DNA from: Gemmatimonadota bacterium
GTDB taxonomy: Bacteria > Gemmatimonadota > Gemmatimonadetes > Gemmatimonadales > Gemmatimonadaceae
Length of the DNA stretch: 51,156 nt
Assembly: GCA_947462095.1 (NCBI GenBank)
Contig: CANHNQ010000010.1
Coordinates: forward strand, 1 to 51,156
Reading direction: 5' to 3'
A program made the position numbers and the translations under genes. How positions within the stretch are numbered: the stretch's first letter is position 1; every line of letters starts with the position of its first letter. This document shows positions 20,080-28,912 of the stretch, in pieces. Below the pieces are notes generated by a model. That model saw nothing but the letters and a program-made list of their open reading frames with translations, was not told where the DNA came from and searched no databases.

Positions 20080-21881
20080 TCGGGTGGCTTCCGGGTCAGT
20101 GGCGTGCCGTCGAGCACGCCCGGCGAACGATCCTCCAAGCGCTTCTTTACGCGCTCGCGGATCGCATCCGCCTCGGCGTCGGAGCGCACGAGATACGGCG
20201 TCACGAAGATGGCGAGTTCGGTGCGTTGGCGGGTCGTGGATTGCCGCTTGAACAGCGCCCCGACGAACGGAATGTCTTTCAGCAGCGGAATCCCTTGATC
20301 CCGCCGTTCCGTCGTCTCGCCGATCAACCCCGCGATGACCACGGTCTGGCCATCGCGCAGAATCGCCCGCGTGGACGCTTCGCGCGTGGAAATGACCGGC
20401 GCACTCTGGGCCGCGGCCACCGTTTGGGAGGTGAGCGAACTCACTTCCTGCAGCAGCTGCACCGAGATGTAGCCGTCGTCGTTGATGGTGGGAATGATCG
20501 ACAGCTTCGTGCCGACATCCTGATACTGCACCGCACGATCGATCGATACGTCGTTGCCGAGCCGCGTCGAGGCGACAAACGGCACCTTGCTCCCCACCAG
20601 GATCGACGCCTCGCGATTGTTGGCGGCGATGATCTCCGGCGTCGACAGGACGCGCACATCGCTGGTGGATCCGATCATGCGCAGCATGGTGCGCACGCCG
20701 GTGCCATCCAGCCGCACCATCCGCAACAGCGCTGACGTGGACCCGGTGTCGGGAATCTCCGGGTAGCCGAACTGTCCCTGCACATCACCGCCCCGATTCA
20801 CGGCCGACCAGTCGACGCCGAATTCTGTGCCGCGCCCCAGCGCGATCTCGGCGACGGTGACTTCGAACAGGACCTGCGACGGACGGGTGTCGAGGGCGTC
20901 GATCGTTTCCCGTAACAACGGAAAGTTCGGGGGCGCCGTGCGGATCACCAGCGCATTCGTGGGCGTGTTGGCCACGATCGTGGTCCGGCCGACCAGCAGC
21001 CCCGACGCGGAGTCGCGCGGGGTACCCGCCGCGGGGGCACCGCCCTGCTGGCCTCCGGTCGTCGCGCCGCTCATCCCGCCCGAGTTCCGCGACTGGAACG
21101 TCTCCGTTTCACGTGCCCGGAACGAGTCCAGCGCGCGCGACAGTGAGCGATCGGCCAGCGAGCCGCCGCCGGCGTTGGCGACTTGCGCGCCGTACAGCTG
21201 CCCGAGGGCGCCGGCAAGATCGTCGGCCGCGGCATACTTGAGATTCACGACATACGTGCGCAGCCCCGACTCGCCGGCCGGCGCGGCGTCGAGCGTGCGC
21301 AGCAGCTCGAGATAGCGCGCCACGTTCGCGCCGCGATCGGTGATCAGCAACGCGTTCGAGCGTGTAACCGTCTCGATGCGCGCGCCTTTCCCCATCAGCG
21401 CGCGCAGGGCATCGGCACCTTCGTCGGCGCGGATGGACTGCAGCGGGACGAGCTGCGTGACCAACCCCAGCGGCGGTGGATCGGGAAACGCAAAGCCGGT
21501 GCGCAGGGCACCGGTGGCCGGCGCCTTCGCGGTGGGAAGCACCTGCGCCACCGTGCCGCTTGGCACCAGCATCAGGTCGTGCGATTCCAGCAGCGACTCG
21601 AGAATACGCTCGAGCTCCGCGGTGGTCAGCGGTGCCGGTGTCGCGAACGTCACCCGCACATCGGGAATGTCGCTCATCAACACGGTGCGCCCCAGCATAG
21701 TGGCCAGCGTTCGAATCACGTCAGCCAGCTTCGCGTTGGCGAAATCGAGCGTGTTCGTGCGCGACGCGGACGTGGCGGTCTGGGCGTGCAGCGTGTGGCT
21801 GCCGACCGACAGCGCCGCAGGAGCGAGCAGGGCGCCCAGCGCCGCCAGGCGCCAGACACGTGGAAGCGGGAGAACGATCAC
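20076..21881 (-). CDS. gspD: Type II secretion secretin GspD
   Basis: 601 aa; signal peptide; N-domain repeats; VLSTPEIIAANNREASILVGSKVPF and VVIAGLIGETTERRDQGIPLLKDIPFVGALF. Confidence 0.94.
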   Translation of the reverse strand: MIVLPLPRVWRLAALGALLAPAALSVGSHTLHAQTATSASRTNTLDFANAKLADVIRTLATMLGRTVLMSDIPDVRVTFATPAPLTTAELERILESLLESHDLMLVPSGTVAQVLPTAKAPATGALRTGFAFPDPPPLGLVTQLVPLQSIRADEGADALRALMGKGARIETVTRSNALLITDRGANVARYLELLRTLDAAPAGESGLRTYVVNLKYAAADDLAGALGQLYGAQVANAGGGSLADRSLSRALDSFRARETETFQSRNSGGMSGATTGGQQGGAPAAGTPRDSASGLLVGRTTIVANTPTNALVIRTAPPNFPLLRETIDALDTRPSQVLFEVTVAEIALGRGTEFGVDWSAVNRGGDVQGQFGYPEIPDTGSTSALLRMVRLDGTGVRTMLRMIGSTSDVRVLSTPEIIAANNREASILVGSKVPFVASTRLGNDVSIDRAVQYQDVGTKLSIIPTINDDGYISVQLLQEVSSLTSQTVAAAQSAPVISTREASTRAILRDGQTVVIAGLIGETTERRDQGIPLLKDIPFVGALFKRQSTTRQRTELAIFVTPYLVRSDAEADAIRERVKKRLEDRSPGVLDGTPLTRKPPE

Positions 21882-22450
21882 GGCACTTTCTCGCTGGAAT
21901 CCGGCGCGGCGCGGGACAAACGCAGAGTGCGCGTCCCGCTGGAACCTGAAATCACCACGCGATCACCGGCGATGCGCACCACGCGCACGCCGCCGAACGC
22001 GTCTCCAACACCGAGCAGCCGGGGCGGCTCGCTCGAAGAATGCAGCTGCAGCAAGGCGCGTGGGGTGCCGCCGACGGACACGATTCCGAACAGCTGCGGT
22101 CCGGCGTCACTGTCCGATATCGCACCCGTTGCACCGCCCGCATCGAACACGGCTCCCCCCGTGACGGCGGGGAGTGGTTCGGCGCCCGGTGCCACAAAGC
22201 GCGCGGTCGGCTCCGTGCGGCTGGCACTGAACGCATTGGTGCGTACGATCGCGCGCGCGAGCGAATCGATCGCGGTGGCCGGACCGCCCGCGGCCCGCCA
22301 CGACGTATCCGTCGCCGTCGCCACGCGCAGGTCGTCCGGCGCCACGGTCGTCGATACCGGCCACGCGAGGAGCACGAGCGTGAGGACGCCGCACACCGCG
22401 GCCAGCGCGTCCACCGCGCGATGCCCGCGCCATCCGTTGATCGGGCTCAT
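21878..22450 (-). CDS. gspC: GspC-like type II secretion protein
   Basis: 190 aa; single N-terminal TM; LFGIVSVGGTPRALLQLHSSSEPPRLLGVGDAFGGVRVVRIAGDRVVI HR-like domain; operon position. Confidence 0.72.
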   Translation of the reverse strand: MSPINGWRGHRAVDALAAVCGVLTLVLLAWPVSTTVAPDDLRVATATDTSWRAAGGPATAIDSLARAIVRTNAFSASRTEPTARFVAPGAEPLPAVTGGAVFDAGGATGAISDSDAGPQLFGIVSVGGTPRALLQLHSSSEPPRLLGVGDAFGGVRVVRIAGDRVVISGSSGTRTLRLSRAAPDSSEKVP

Positions 22451-23007
22451 TCCATCACCATTGGCGCGCGCACGCCGAGCGTCATGCGCAGCACGTCGGG
22501 CGCACCACGCAACGCGGGATTGATCTGCACCGTCAGACGCTCCACCGCGGTGATGCGCGGCGCATTGGCCAGTTGCGCGAGCAGCGCGGCCAGGCCGTGA
22601 ATGTCCCCATACGCCGACAGCGTGGCGGTCAGGTCACCGGCGCTCGTGCGCTCCGTGCCGACATCCACGCGCTCGACGACCAGCCCACTCGCATCGGCCG
22701 CTCCCTGCAGCAGCGCCTGCAACGCGCTCGCCCCCAGCGCGCTGGAGCGTGCGTGAATCACGCGGCGCGGCGCGCCGGCCAGCCGGGTTTCCCCCGCGGA
22801 GGCGGCCGCGTCGAGCGCGCTCGCCTGCTGCTGCAGGCCTTTGAGATGCGCCACCTGCGCCCGCACGCGGTCGAGTTGGACCGCACGCGCGCGCCAGCGG
22901 GTGACGGCGGGCAGCACGCCGTACGTGGACAGCAGCGACAGGGCCATCACGAGGATGCCACCGAACACCACGCGACGTTCCCGCGACGGTCCAGCAATCG
23001 CCGTCAT
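22447..23007 (-). CDS. GspM-like (GspMb/PilO-like) type II secretion protein
   Basis: 186 aa; N-terminal TM then coiled coil; position between gspL and gspC-like genes. Confidence 0.65.
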   Translation of the reverse strand: MTAIAGPSRERRVVFGGILVMALSLLSTYGVLPAVTRWRARAVQLDRVRAQVAHLKGLQQQASALDAAASAGETRLAGAPRRVIHARSSALGASALQALLQGAADASGLVVERVDVGTERTSAGDLTATLSAYGDIHGLAALLAQLANAPRITAVERLTVQINPALRGAPDVLRMTLGVRAPMVME

Positions 23008-24140
23008 TGGCCACCTCGCGTCACCGGGCGCTCGTCACTCGTCTGGAACACGATCGCGAAGGAGCTGCGCGATCGGCCATTCTCGACGTAGCGCATACTC
23101 GGGGCGGCCGCGCGCACATTCACGAACAGATCATCGGCATCGAGCAGCGGTACCAACGCCGCGGCGTCGGCGGCGCTGCCGTCAATCCGCCACTCGGTGC
23201 CGTTCCATTCGAGCCGCTGCATGAAGGCATCGCGGGGCAGCACCGCGCCCAGCCGCGCCAGCACCGCTGGCGGTGCGTCGGCCAGCGCCGCGCGACGAGC
23301 CGCGCCGGCGATGGCCGTCTGTTCGCCCTCCGTGCGCCGCATGCGCTCCAGCGCCGCGCGCGCGCCGGCGGTCGATTGCTCCAGCGTCTGCGCCTCGCGC
23401 TGCAGCGCCACCAGTTCCCGCTCGCGCCGGCTGTCCAGGCTCCACGCCAACAACATCAGGGAGGCCGCTGCGAACGCCATCGATTGCCACCCGCGTCGTG
23501 ACCGCTGCCGCTGCACGCGCTCCCGCATCGCGGCGTCGAGCAGTTGCCGATCGAGCGTGCCGGCCGATGCCCGCCACGCACCGTCTGCCAACTCCGCGAT
23601 GCGCAAGGTGCGATCGGCGTCCGCGCGACGCCCCCGCGTGCGGCGGGCGCTCTGCACGCGGTGGTCGCGAATCGTCAGCTGTCCGGCCGAGCCCGGGCCG
23701 GCGTCCACCGCCCACTGTCCGTCGTGCCCGCCCAGCGCGGCCGCTTCGGCCACCGTCACCACCGCGCGCACCGGACTCCATGTCGCGAGCGCATCCACCC
23801 ACGAGGTCAGCAGCGCACTCGGCATCGCGAAGGCAATGGTGCCGTCGGTGGCCACGGCCGCCGCGTCGCGCAGCGCGAAGTAGCGGTCGCTGTCACGTTG
23901 CAGCATGCGCACGCGCGCGTCGTTCGGCACGGGAGGGAGCTGCGGTTCGGCGATTTCGAGAAACGCGAGACCCACGATCACCGTCAGCGCCGTCGGCGCG
24001 CCGAACTGCGTGCGCAGGGCGTCCACCATCGGCGCCGGCGCCGATGGGTCCCACGCCACGCGGACGGCGTCACCGGCACCGCCGCGGGGCAGGGCGTGCA
24101 CGACATCCGCTTCGAGCAGCAGGCAGACCGGGCGACTCAT
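23004..24140 (-). CDS. GspL-like (PilM/PilN-like) type II secretion protein
   Basis: 378 aa; cytoplasmic domain, mid TM, coiled coil, periplasmic domain with LPRDAFMQRLEWNGTEWRIDGSA; operon position. Confidence 0.68.
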   Translation of the reverse strand: MSRPVCLLLEADVVHALPRGGAGDAVRVAWDPSAPAPMVDALRTQFGAPTALTVIVGLAFLEIAEPQLPPVPNDARVRMLQRDSDRYFALRDAAAVATDGTIAFAMPSALLTSWVDALATWSPVRAVVTVAEAAALGGHDGQWAVDAGPGSAGQLTIRDHRVQSARRTRGRRADADRTLRIAELADGAWRASAGTLDRQLLDAAMRERVQRQRSRRGWQSMAFAAASLMLLAWSLDSRRERELVALQREAQTLEQSTAGARAALERMRRTEGEQTAIAGAARRAALADAPPAVLARLGAVLPRDAFMQRLEWNGTEWRIDGSAADAAALVPLLDADDLFVNVRAAAPSMRYVENGRSRSSFAIVFQTSDERPVTRGGQ

Positions 24141-24994
24141 CGATCCTGTTCCCGCCAGCGCACCAGGCGCAGCTCCGTACCGTTCACATCGAACACCGCT
24201 TGAATCTCCCGGGTCAGCACGTGGTCACGGCGCCAGCCGCGTGAGATCAACAGCAGGCGCGACGGACGATCCACCAGCGCGCCCGTGGCTGCGGCAAGCA
24301 CCCGCCGCGATGCGCCGCGGCGATTGACCCGGCCATCGCCGTCAACCGTGAGATCCGCCGCAATCGCGTCGAGCCATGCCGCCTGCATCCCGGGTACAGT
24401 AAGCAGCTCATCAAGCGACGTGAACGGTTGCATGGCGCGCGAGGTCGGCTCGCGTCCGAGCAGGGTCGCCGCCACCGAGTCGCGCATCCGACGCTGCTGT
24501 CTCGCCGGGTCGCCGATGGACGGCCCCCCGGACCCGTCGCCACGCACGTGCGCCTCGATCGCCTCCGCCACCCGTCGCGCCTCTTGTGGCGGCGCGACGA
24601 CGGCGAGCAGCTGCTGCAGGCCATCGGCACCGGCGCTGTTCACGTCGAGGCGCGCGCTCACATCCACGACGGCCGTGGAAAACACCCCGTCGCCGACGGT
24701 GTCCTGCACGACGGGCCCAGTCCCCGAGGTGAGCGCGTCGAATACACGGTCGACCTGGGTGGTATCCATCCCGGCGTCGCGGAGACTCGACTCGATGCGC
24801 GCCCGCGCCGCCACCACCCCGCTCTCGGCCATCGCCCGGGCCGTCGCCTGTGAACGCCGATTGTCGACCACTGCCGCGCCGCGCCGCGCCCGGCTACTCG
24901 CAATCGCCGTGACGCTCGCCAACACCGAGATGGTGACCAACGCGACCACCAGCGCCGCGCCGCGGCGGGGCCGCCGGGACGATGTCATGCTCAT
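24137..24994 (-). CDS. gspK: GspK-like minor pseudopilin
   Basis: RRGAALVVALVTISVLASVTAIASSRARRGA; SADGLQQLLAVVAPPQEARRVAEAI; start ATG at 24994 overlapping the gspJ stop. Confidence 0.8.
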   Translation of the reverse strand: MSMTSSRRPRRGAALVVALVTISVLASVTAIASSRARRGAAVVDNRRSQATARAMAESGVVAARARIESSLRDAGMDTTQVDRVFDALTSGTGPVVQDTVGDGVFSTAVVDVSARLDVNSAGADGLQQLLAVVAPPQEARRVAEAIEAHVRGDGSGGPSIGDPARQQRRMRDSVAATLLGREPTSRAMQPFTSLDELLTVPGMQAAWLDAIAADLTVDGDGRVNRRGASRRVLAAATGALVDRPSRLLLISRGWRRDHVLTREIQAVFDVNGTELRLVRWREQDR

Positions 24995-25587
24995 GAGCGC
25001 GGCCGCTCCAAGGGGGCCAGCACCACGCGCAGGGGGAGCGACGCCGCATTCGCCGACGGCGCCCACGAGAGCTCGATCGCGCGGGGACGGTCTTGTGCCA
25101 CGGGCCAGTCGGTGCGCCACGTCGATGCGTCCAACGCCGTGCCGTACTCCAGCACGCGCACATCGAACTGGCGTACCGGCATCAGCGTCGCGGTGAGGGG
25201 GGCTGCCCCCAGGTCACGACCCGTGGGCGTCGCGCGGACCATCAGCACGGAATCCTGCAGCGCAACCTCCACCACCCACGCCCCGCCGGTGCCGTACGGT
25301 TCGCGCACGCCCGTGGACAGGAAGCGGAGCACCGGCGACCCTCCCGCGCGGTCCACCACCAGCAACGGCTCATCGACCTGCTCGGCCTGCGGTGCATGAC
25401 GCAACATGTCCGTCAGCAGGGCGCGCACGCGACTGTCGGCTGCCGTGCGTGCTTCGTGGGTCTGAATCCGCGCGGCGGTACCACGCGCCGCCGACAGCGC
25501 CATGCCGGCGGCGGTCAGCGAGAGGCCGGTCACCGTGATCGCAACCATGACCTCGAGTAGCGTGAACCCCCGACGCCCCGCGCTCAC
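24991..25587 (-). CDS. gspJ: GspJ-like minor pseudopilin
   Basis: RRGFTLLEVMVAITVTGLSLTAAGMAL prepilin motif; GTG start at 25587. Confidence 0.78.
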   Translation of the reverse strand: MSAGRRGFTLLEVMVAITVTGLSLTAAGMALSAARGTAARIQTHEARTAADSRVRALLTDMLRHAPQAEQVDEPLLVVDRAGGSPVLRFLSTGVREPYGTGGAWVVEVALQDSVLMVRATPTGRDLGAAPLTATLMPVRQFDVRVLEYGTALDASTWRTDWPVAQDRPRAIELSWAPSANAASLPLRVVLAPLERPRS

Positions 25588-25877
25588 GGCGTGCGCTCCA
25601 CCAGCCGCGTGAGTTGGAAGCGCGCGCCCCCCGCCATCGGGACGTCGACCTCGATCAGCTCCAGGCCATCGCGCCATGCACGGCGTGATACGCGCGTCGT
25701 GCGCAGTGCGAGGCCCCCGCTGCTCACCGTGGCCAGCTCCGATTCGGCCTGCGCCACGGCCTGTGTCCAAGCGGTGCTCTTCTGCTGCAAAACGGCGGCG
25801 CCGCGGGTCGCATCGAGGCACACGACGGCGGTCACGGCCAGCAGGAGGCTGGCGATGATGGACTCGAGCAGCGTCAC
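25584..25877 (-). CDS. gspI: GspI-like minor pseudopilin
   Basis: GAVTLLESIIASLLLAVTAVVCLDATRG prepilin-like N-terminus; GTG start at 25877. Confidence 0.72.
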   Translation of the reverse strand: MTLLESIIASLLLAVTAVVCLDATRGAAVLQQKSTAWTQAVAQAESELATVSSGGLALRTTRVSRRAWRDGLELIEVDVPMAGGARFQLTRLVERTP

Positions 25878-26323
25878 GGCACCACGCCGGCGGTCGCCGC
25901 GAGCGTGGGGAGGTAGCGGCAGCCGAGCATGTCGAACGACGCGGTGGCGCCGGTCACCGCGGCCGCGGCCAGATCGGCCATCGGTGGCGCGCTCCCGGGC
26001 TGGCAGGTGCCGAGCGCATCGAGCCGCAGCGAGACCGCAGCGGCGGGTGGGACAATTCGCCCCGTCTCGAGTACGTCGCTGCCGTCGCGGGCCGCCAGCA
26101 CCCACGCGCCATCGGTGTCGACACGCAGCCGTAAGCCCTCGCCGCGACGGATGGCTTCACGCCGCGCGCGCTGCGTCAGGACGTCGAGGGCGTTGCCATC
26201 GTCGGCGCGCGATGGCCGCCACGCCAACGGCACGACCGCGGCGGCGATCGTGAGAATCACGAGCACCACCAGCAGTTCGAGCAATGTCAGCCCCGCTCGG
26301 GGATGGGACAGGAGGGCACGCAC
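25874..26323 (-). CDS. gspH: GspH-like pseudopilin
   Basis: RAGLTLLELLVVLVILTIAAAVVPLAW prepilin motif; 149 aa; GTG start. Confidence 0.75.
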   Translation of the reverse strand: MRALLSHPRAGLTLLELLVVLVILTIAAAVVPLAWRPSRADDGNALDVLTQRARREAIRRGEGLRLRVDTDGAWVLAARDGSDVLETGRIVPPAAAVSLRLDALGTCQPGSAPPMADLAAAAVTGATASFDMLGCRYLPTLAATAGVVP

Positions 26324-26388
26324 AGAGGTTCAATCTCGGAGGCGATCGGGGGAAGTCAATAAAGCACCCCTCCCCCGGGCGTGCTGCG

Positions 26389-27144
26389 TCACTTCTTGAT
26401 CAACGGCTTCACGGCATCGGGGATCTCGAACGCTGTCGCCGGCGCCCCGTTGATCACCACGTTGGTGATCGTCATGATCAACTTGTTCGCCCCCATGTTC
26501 ACCTCGGTCTTCATCGGAAACTTCACCCCGCCGAACTCCTTGTAGTCGGAGAGCAGCGACGAGACCTGCACGGTCCCCATCTGTGACTCCTGCATCGTCT
26601 CCGCGCCCACGATCAGCCCTGTGGTCACCGAGAAGTACTGCGTGGTCATGCGCCCCGAATCCTTGCGCACGAGCTTGACCTTGTAGCTCTTCTCGCCGTT
26701 GAAATCCACGACGCCCAGATTCTCCATCGTCGCGTAGCGGTCCACCGGGTAGAGCATGTTGCCGTAGAAATCGGCGCCCTCGAGCGTCTGCGCGAGCTCC
26801 TTGTCGCTCAGGAGACGCGGCCCCTGCATCGGATTCGCATCCCACGCGACCACGCCATTCGTGCCCTGAAGCATTTCGCCGACACCCGGGATCGTGCTCT
26901 TGCTGGCCATTTTGTTCGGCGCGGCCTGATAGGCCTCCACATCGGCGGTCAGCCCAACGGCCGGCACCTGCATTGTCGACGTCTGCTTGATCGACGTGAT
27001 CTTCATGATCGCGTCCTTGCCGCCGATCGCGGCCACGTACTTCGCGAGGACGTCAGCCGCCGACGGGGCCGCCTGGGCCGCGAGCGGAGCCGATGACAAC
27101 ACCAGGGCCGCCGCAGCGACCGCAAACGAGCGTAAAGCCTTCAT
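26389..27144 (-). CDS. Secreted LolA-like/outer-membrane lipoprotein-sorting-like protein
   Basis: Signal peptide MKALRSFAVAAAALVLSSAPLAAQ; ADVLAKYVAAIGGKDAIMKITSIKQTSTM; start at ATG 27144. Confidence 0.65.
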   Translation of the reverse strand: MKALRSFAVAAAALVLSSAPLAAQAAPSAADVLAKYVAAIGGKDAIMKITSIKQTSTMQVPAVGLTADVEAYQAAPNKMASKSTIPGVGEMLQGTNGVVAWDANPMQGPRLLSDKELAQTLEGADFYGNMLYPVDRYATMENLGVVDFNGEKSYKVKLVRKDSGRMTTQYFSVTTGLIVGAETMQESQMGTVQVSSLLSDYKEFGGVKFPMKTEVNMGANKLIMTITNVVINGAPATAFEIPDAVKPLIKK

Positions 27145-27224
27145 GTGACGCAGCTCCCAACGAGGAGGTGATTGAAACCTGAGTGAGTTGTTCGCCCTGC
27201 TCCCTTCTCCCGTACTCCGGACCC

Positions 27225-28751
27225 CTACTTCGCCGTGATCGGCCCGATCGCCCACGCGATCGCCGCGTCGAGCGCCGGATCACGCCTGGCCAACAACGCC
27301 GCCCGCGTCAGCGGTACGACGCGGTCGGGCGTGACGCCCGCCCCTTCCAGTGGCTTCCCCACCGGGTTGAGGAAGTCGGCGATCGCGTGGTACAGGATAT
27401 CGCCATTCGGCAGCCGCTCGGGCACCGAGGGCAGGGCCTGGCCTGACGTTTGTACCCCGAACACCTGCGCTCGGCCAAGCGCTTGCATGCCGCCCGCGAA
27501 AATCTCGGTCGTGCTGATCGACAGTTCGTCCACCACGATCGCCAGCGGACCCGCGAACGGCGTTACCCCCCGCGAGCGCGTGTCCACCCGGCGCGGGTTG
27601 GCCACGAACTTGAGCGTGGCGCCTCGCTGGATCATCGTGCCGATCGTGCGCGTGCTGTCGAGGAAATGGCCCGCGATCCCCATCGACATGCCGCCCACCC
27701 CGCCGAAGTTGCCGCGGATGTCCAGAACGATCGCGTCGGCATCGCGCAGGGAATCGACCGCCGCATCGAACTGCGGCGAGAGAATCGGCATCCAGATGTT
27801 GAACCGGATGATGCCCACCGTCTTGCCGGCCGTCTTCACCCGCTCGAACGTGAGCTGCGCGTTCATGGCCGGCAGGTTGCCGAACTTCGCCACCACCCCG
27901 GGCTCCGGCGCGCGTACGATCCGCACCGTCCGGTCGGTACCGCGCTCGTCGGCAAACACCACGGTGGCCGTGTCGCCCACGGCACCGGCGAGGGCCTGCG
28001 TCGCGATCGCGTACGCGTTGAGGGCCTCGCGGCGCGCGTCGGGCTCGCTGGGCATCCGGGCCAGCCGGGCGGACATCGGGCACCCATTCACCGATTGCAC
28101 CCGCCAGCCGGTGCGGACGCCGGCCCGGGCGGCGGGACCCTCCCGATCGATCTGCGCGATCACGATCGTGCCGTCGAGATAACGCACCTCCGCGCCGATC
28201 GACCCGCTCCGGTCGGGAGCGGGTGCGCTTCCCGAACTGCCCCCCGTCGCATCGGCGATTTCGCGCGGGATGATCGAGAAGTGCGACTGCTTCAAGCGCC
28301 CCACCATGTCCGACAGCACCGCCCGCAACGCGCCGGTCGTCGTGGCCGCGGCGGCCCTGGGGCGCAATTCGTCCCGCAGGGCCGACCAGTTCACGCCGTT
28401 GTATGTCGTGTCCCAGTGCGTACGCCCGATGATGCTCCACGCGCTGTCGAAGGTCACCAACGGCTCCGTGACCGGCGACGACGCCAATGAGGTCGACACC
28501 GCCCCCGCCGCCGGGCCGCCGGCGGCCGGCATCGGTGGGTCGATGGACCGGCTTGGTGCTCGGTCGGGCGTCGCCGGGGACACCCGGCCCCGGCACGCGC
28601 CCAACAGCGAGGCCGCCAACAGCGAGGCCGCCAGCAACAGGGGCGCCGTGCGCCGGTCGATCGGGATCACGCGTTGGAAGGAGGAAAGGGGCACAGATGG
28701 GGGAACAAGGTGGGCACGCACTCTGGACGAATACGACCGGCGGTGAGCCAC
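27225..28751 (-). CDS. S41 family peptidase, lipoprotein
   Basis: PDZ-like RTGWRVQSVNG; AIVLDIRGNFGGVGGMSMGIAGHFLD; LAIVVDELSISTTEIFAGGMQALGRAQVFG; lipobox LLAASLLGAC. Confidence 0.88.
   Translation of the reverse strand: MAHRRSYSSRVRAHLVPPSVPLSSFQRVIPIDRRTAPLLLAASLLAASLLGACRGRVSPATPDRAPSRSIDPPMPAAGGPAAGAVSTSLASSPVTEPLVTFDSAWSIIGRTHWDTTYNGVNWSALRDELRPRAAAATTTGALRAVLSDMVGRLKQSHFSIIPREIADATGGSSGSAPAPDRSGSIGAEVRYLDGTIVIAQIDREGPAARAGVRTGWRVQSVNGCPMSARLARMPSEPDARREALNAYAIATQALAGAVGDTATVVFADERGTDRTVRIVRAPEPGVVAKFGNLPAMNAQLTFERVKTAGKTVGIIRFNIWMPILSPQFDAAVDSLRDADAIVLDIRGNFGGVGGMSMGIAGHFLDSTRTIGTMIQRGATLKFVANPRRVDTRSRGVTPFAGPLAIVVDELSISTTEIFAGGMQALGRAQVFGVQTSGQALPSVPERLPNGDILYHAIADFLNPVGKPLEGAGVTPDRVVPLTRAALLARRDPALDAAIAWAIGPITAK
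28603..28632. repeat. Exact 15-bp tandem duplication (2 copies) inside the S41 signal peptide
   Basis: AACAGCGAGGCCGCC twice in a row; encodes AASLLAASLL. Confidence 0.8.
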
Positions 28752-28912
28752 GTTTCACAAAGGTCGGTTTTCCAGTAAATGGAATGCACGTGAACGGCAC
28801 CGAATCGGCCACACGCCAACATCCGTCACCCCTCGGCCTCGCCCGGGGGCGGTGTAGCACGTTACCATGAAAGGTTGTGCGGTCACTCTACGTTCGCGCC
28901 CTATCCAACACC

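Noticed and set aside
26324-26388. TTGACT (minus strand) upstream of gspH as T2SS promoter
   Set aside because: No acceptable -10 at suitable spacing; the operon may also be read from the upstream S41/LolA-like genes.
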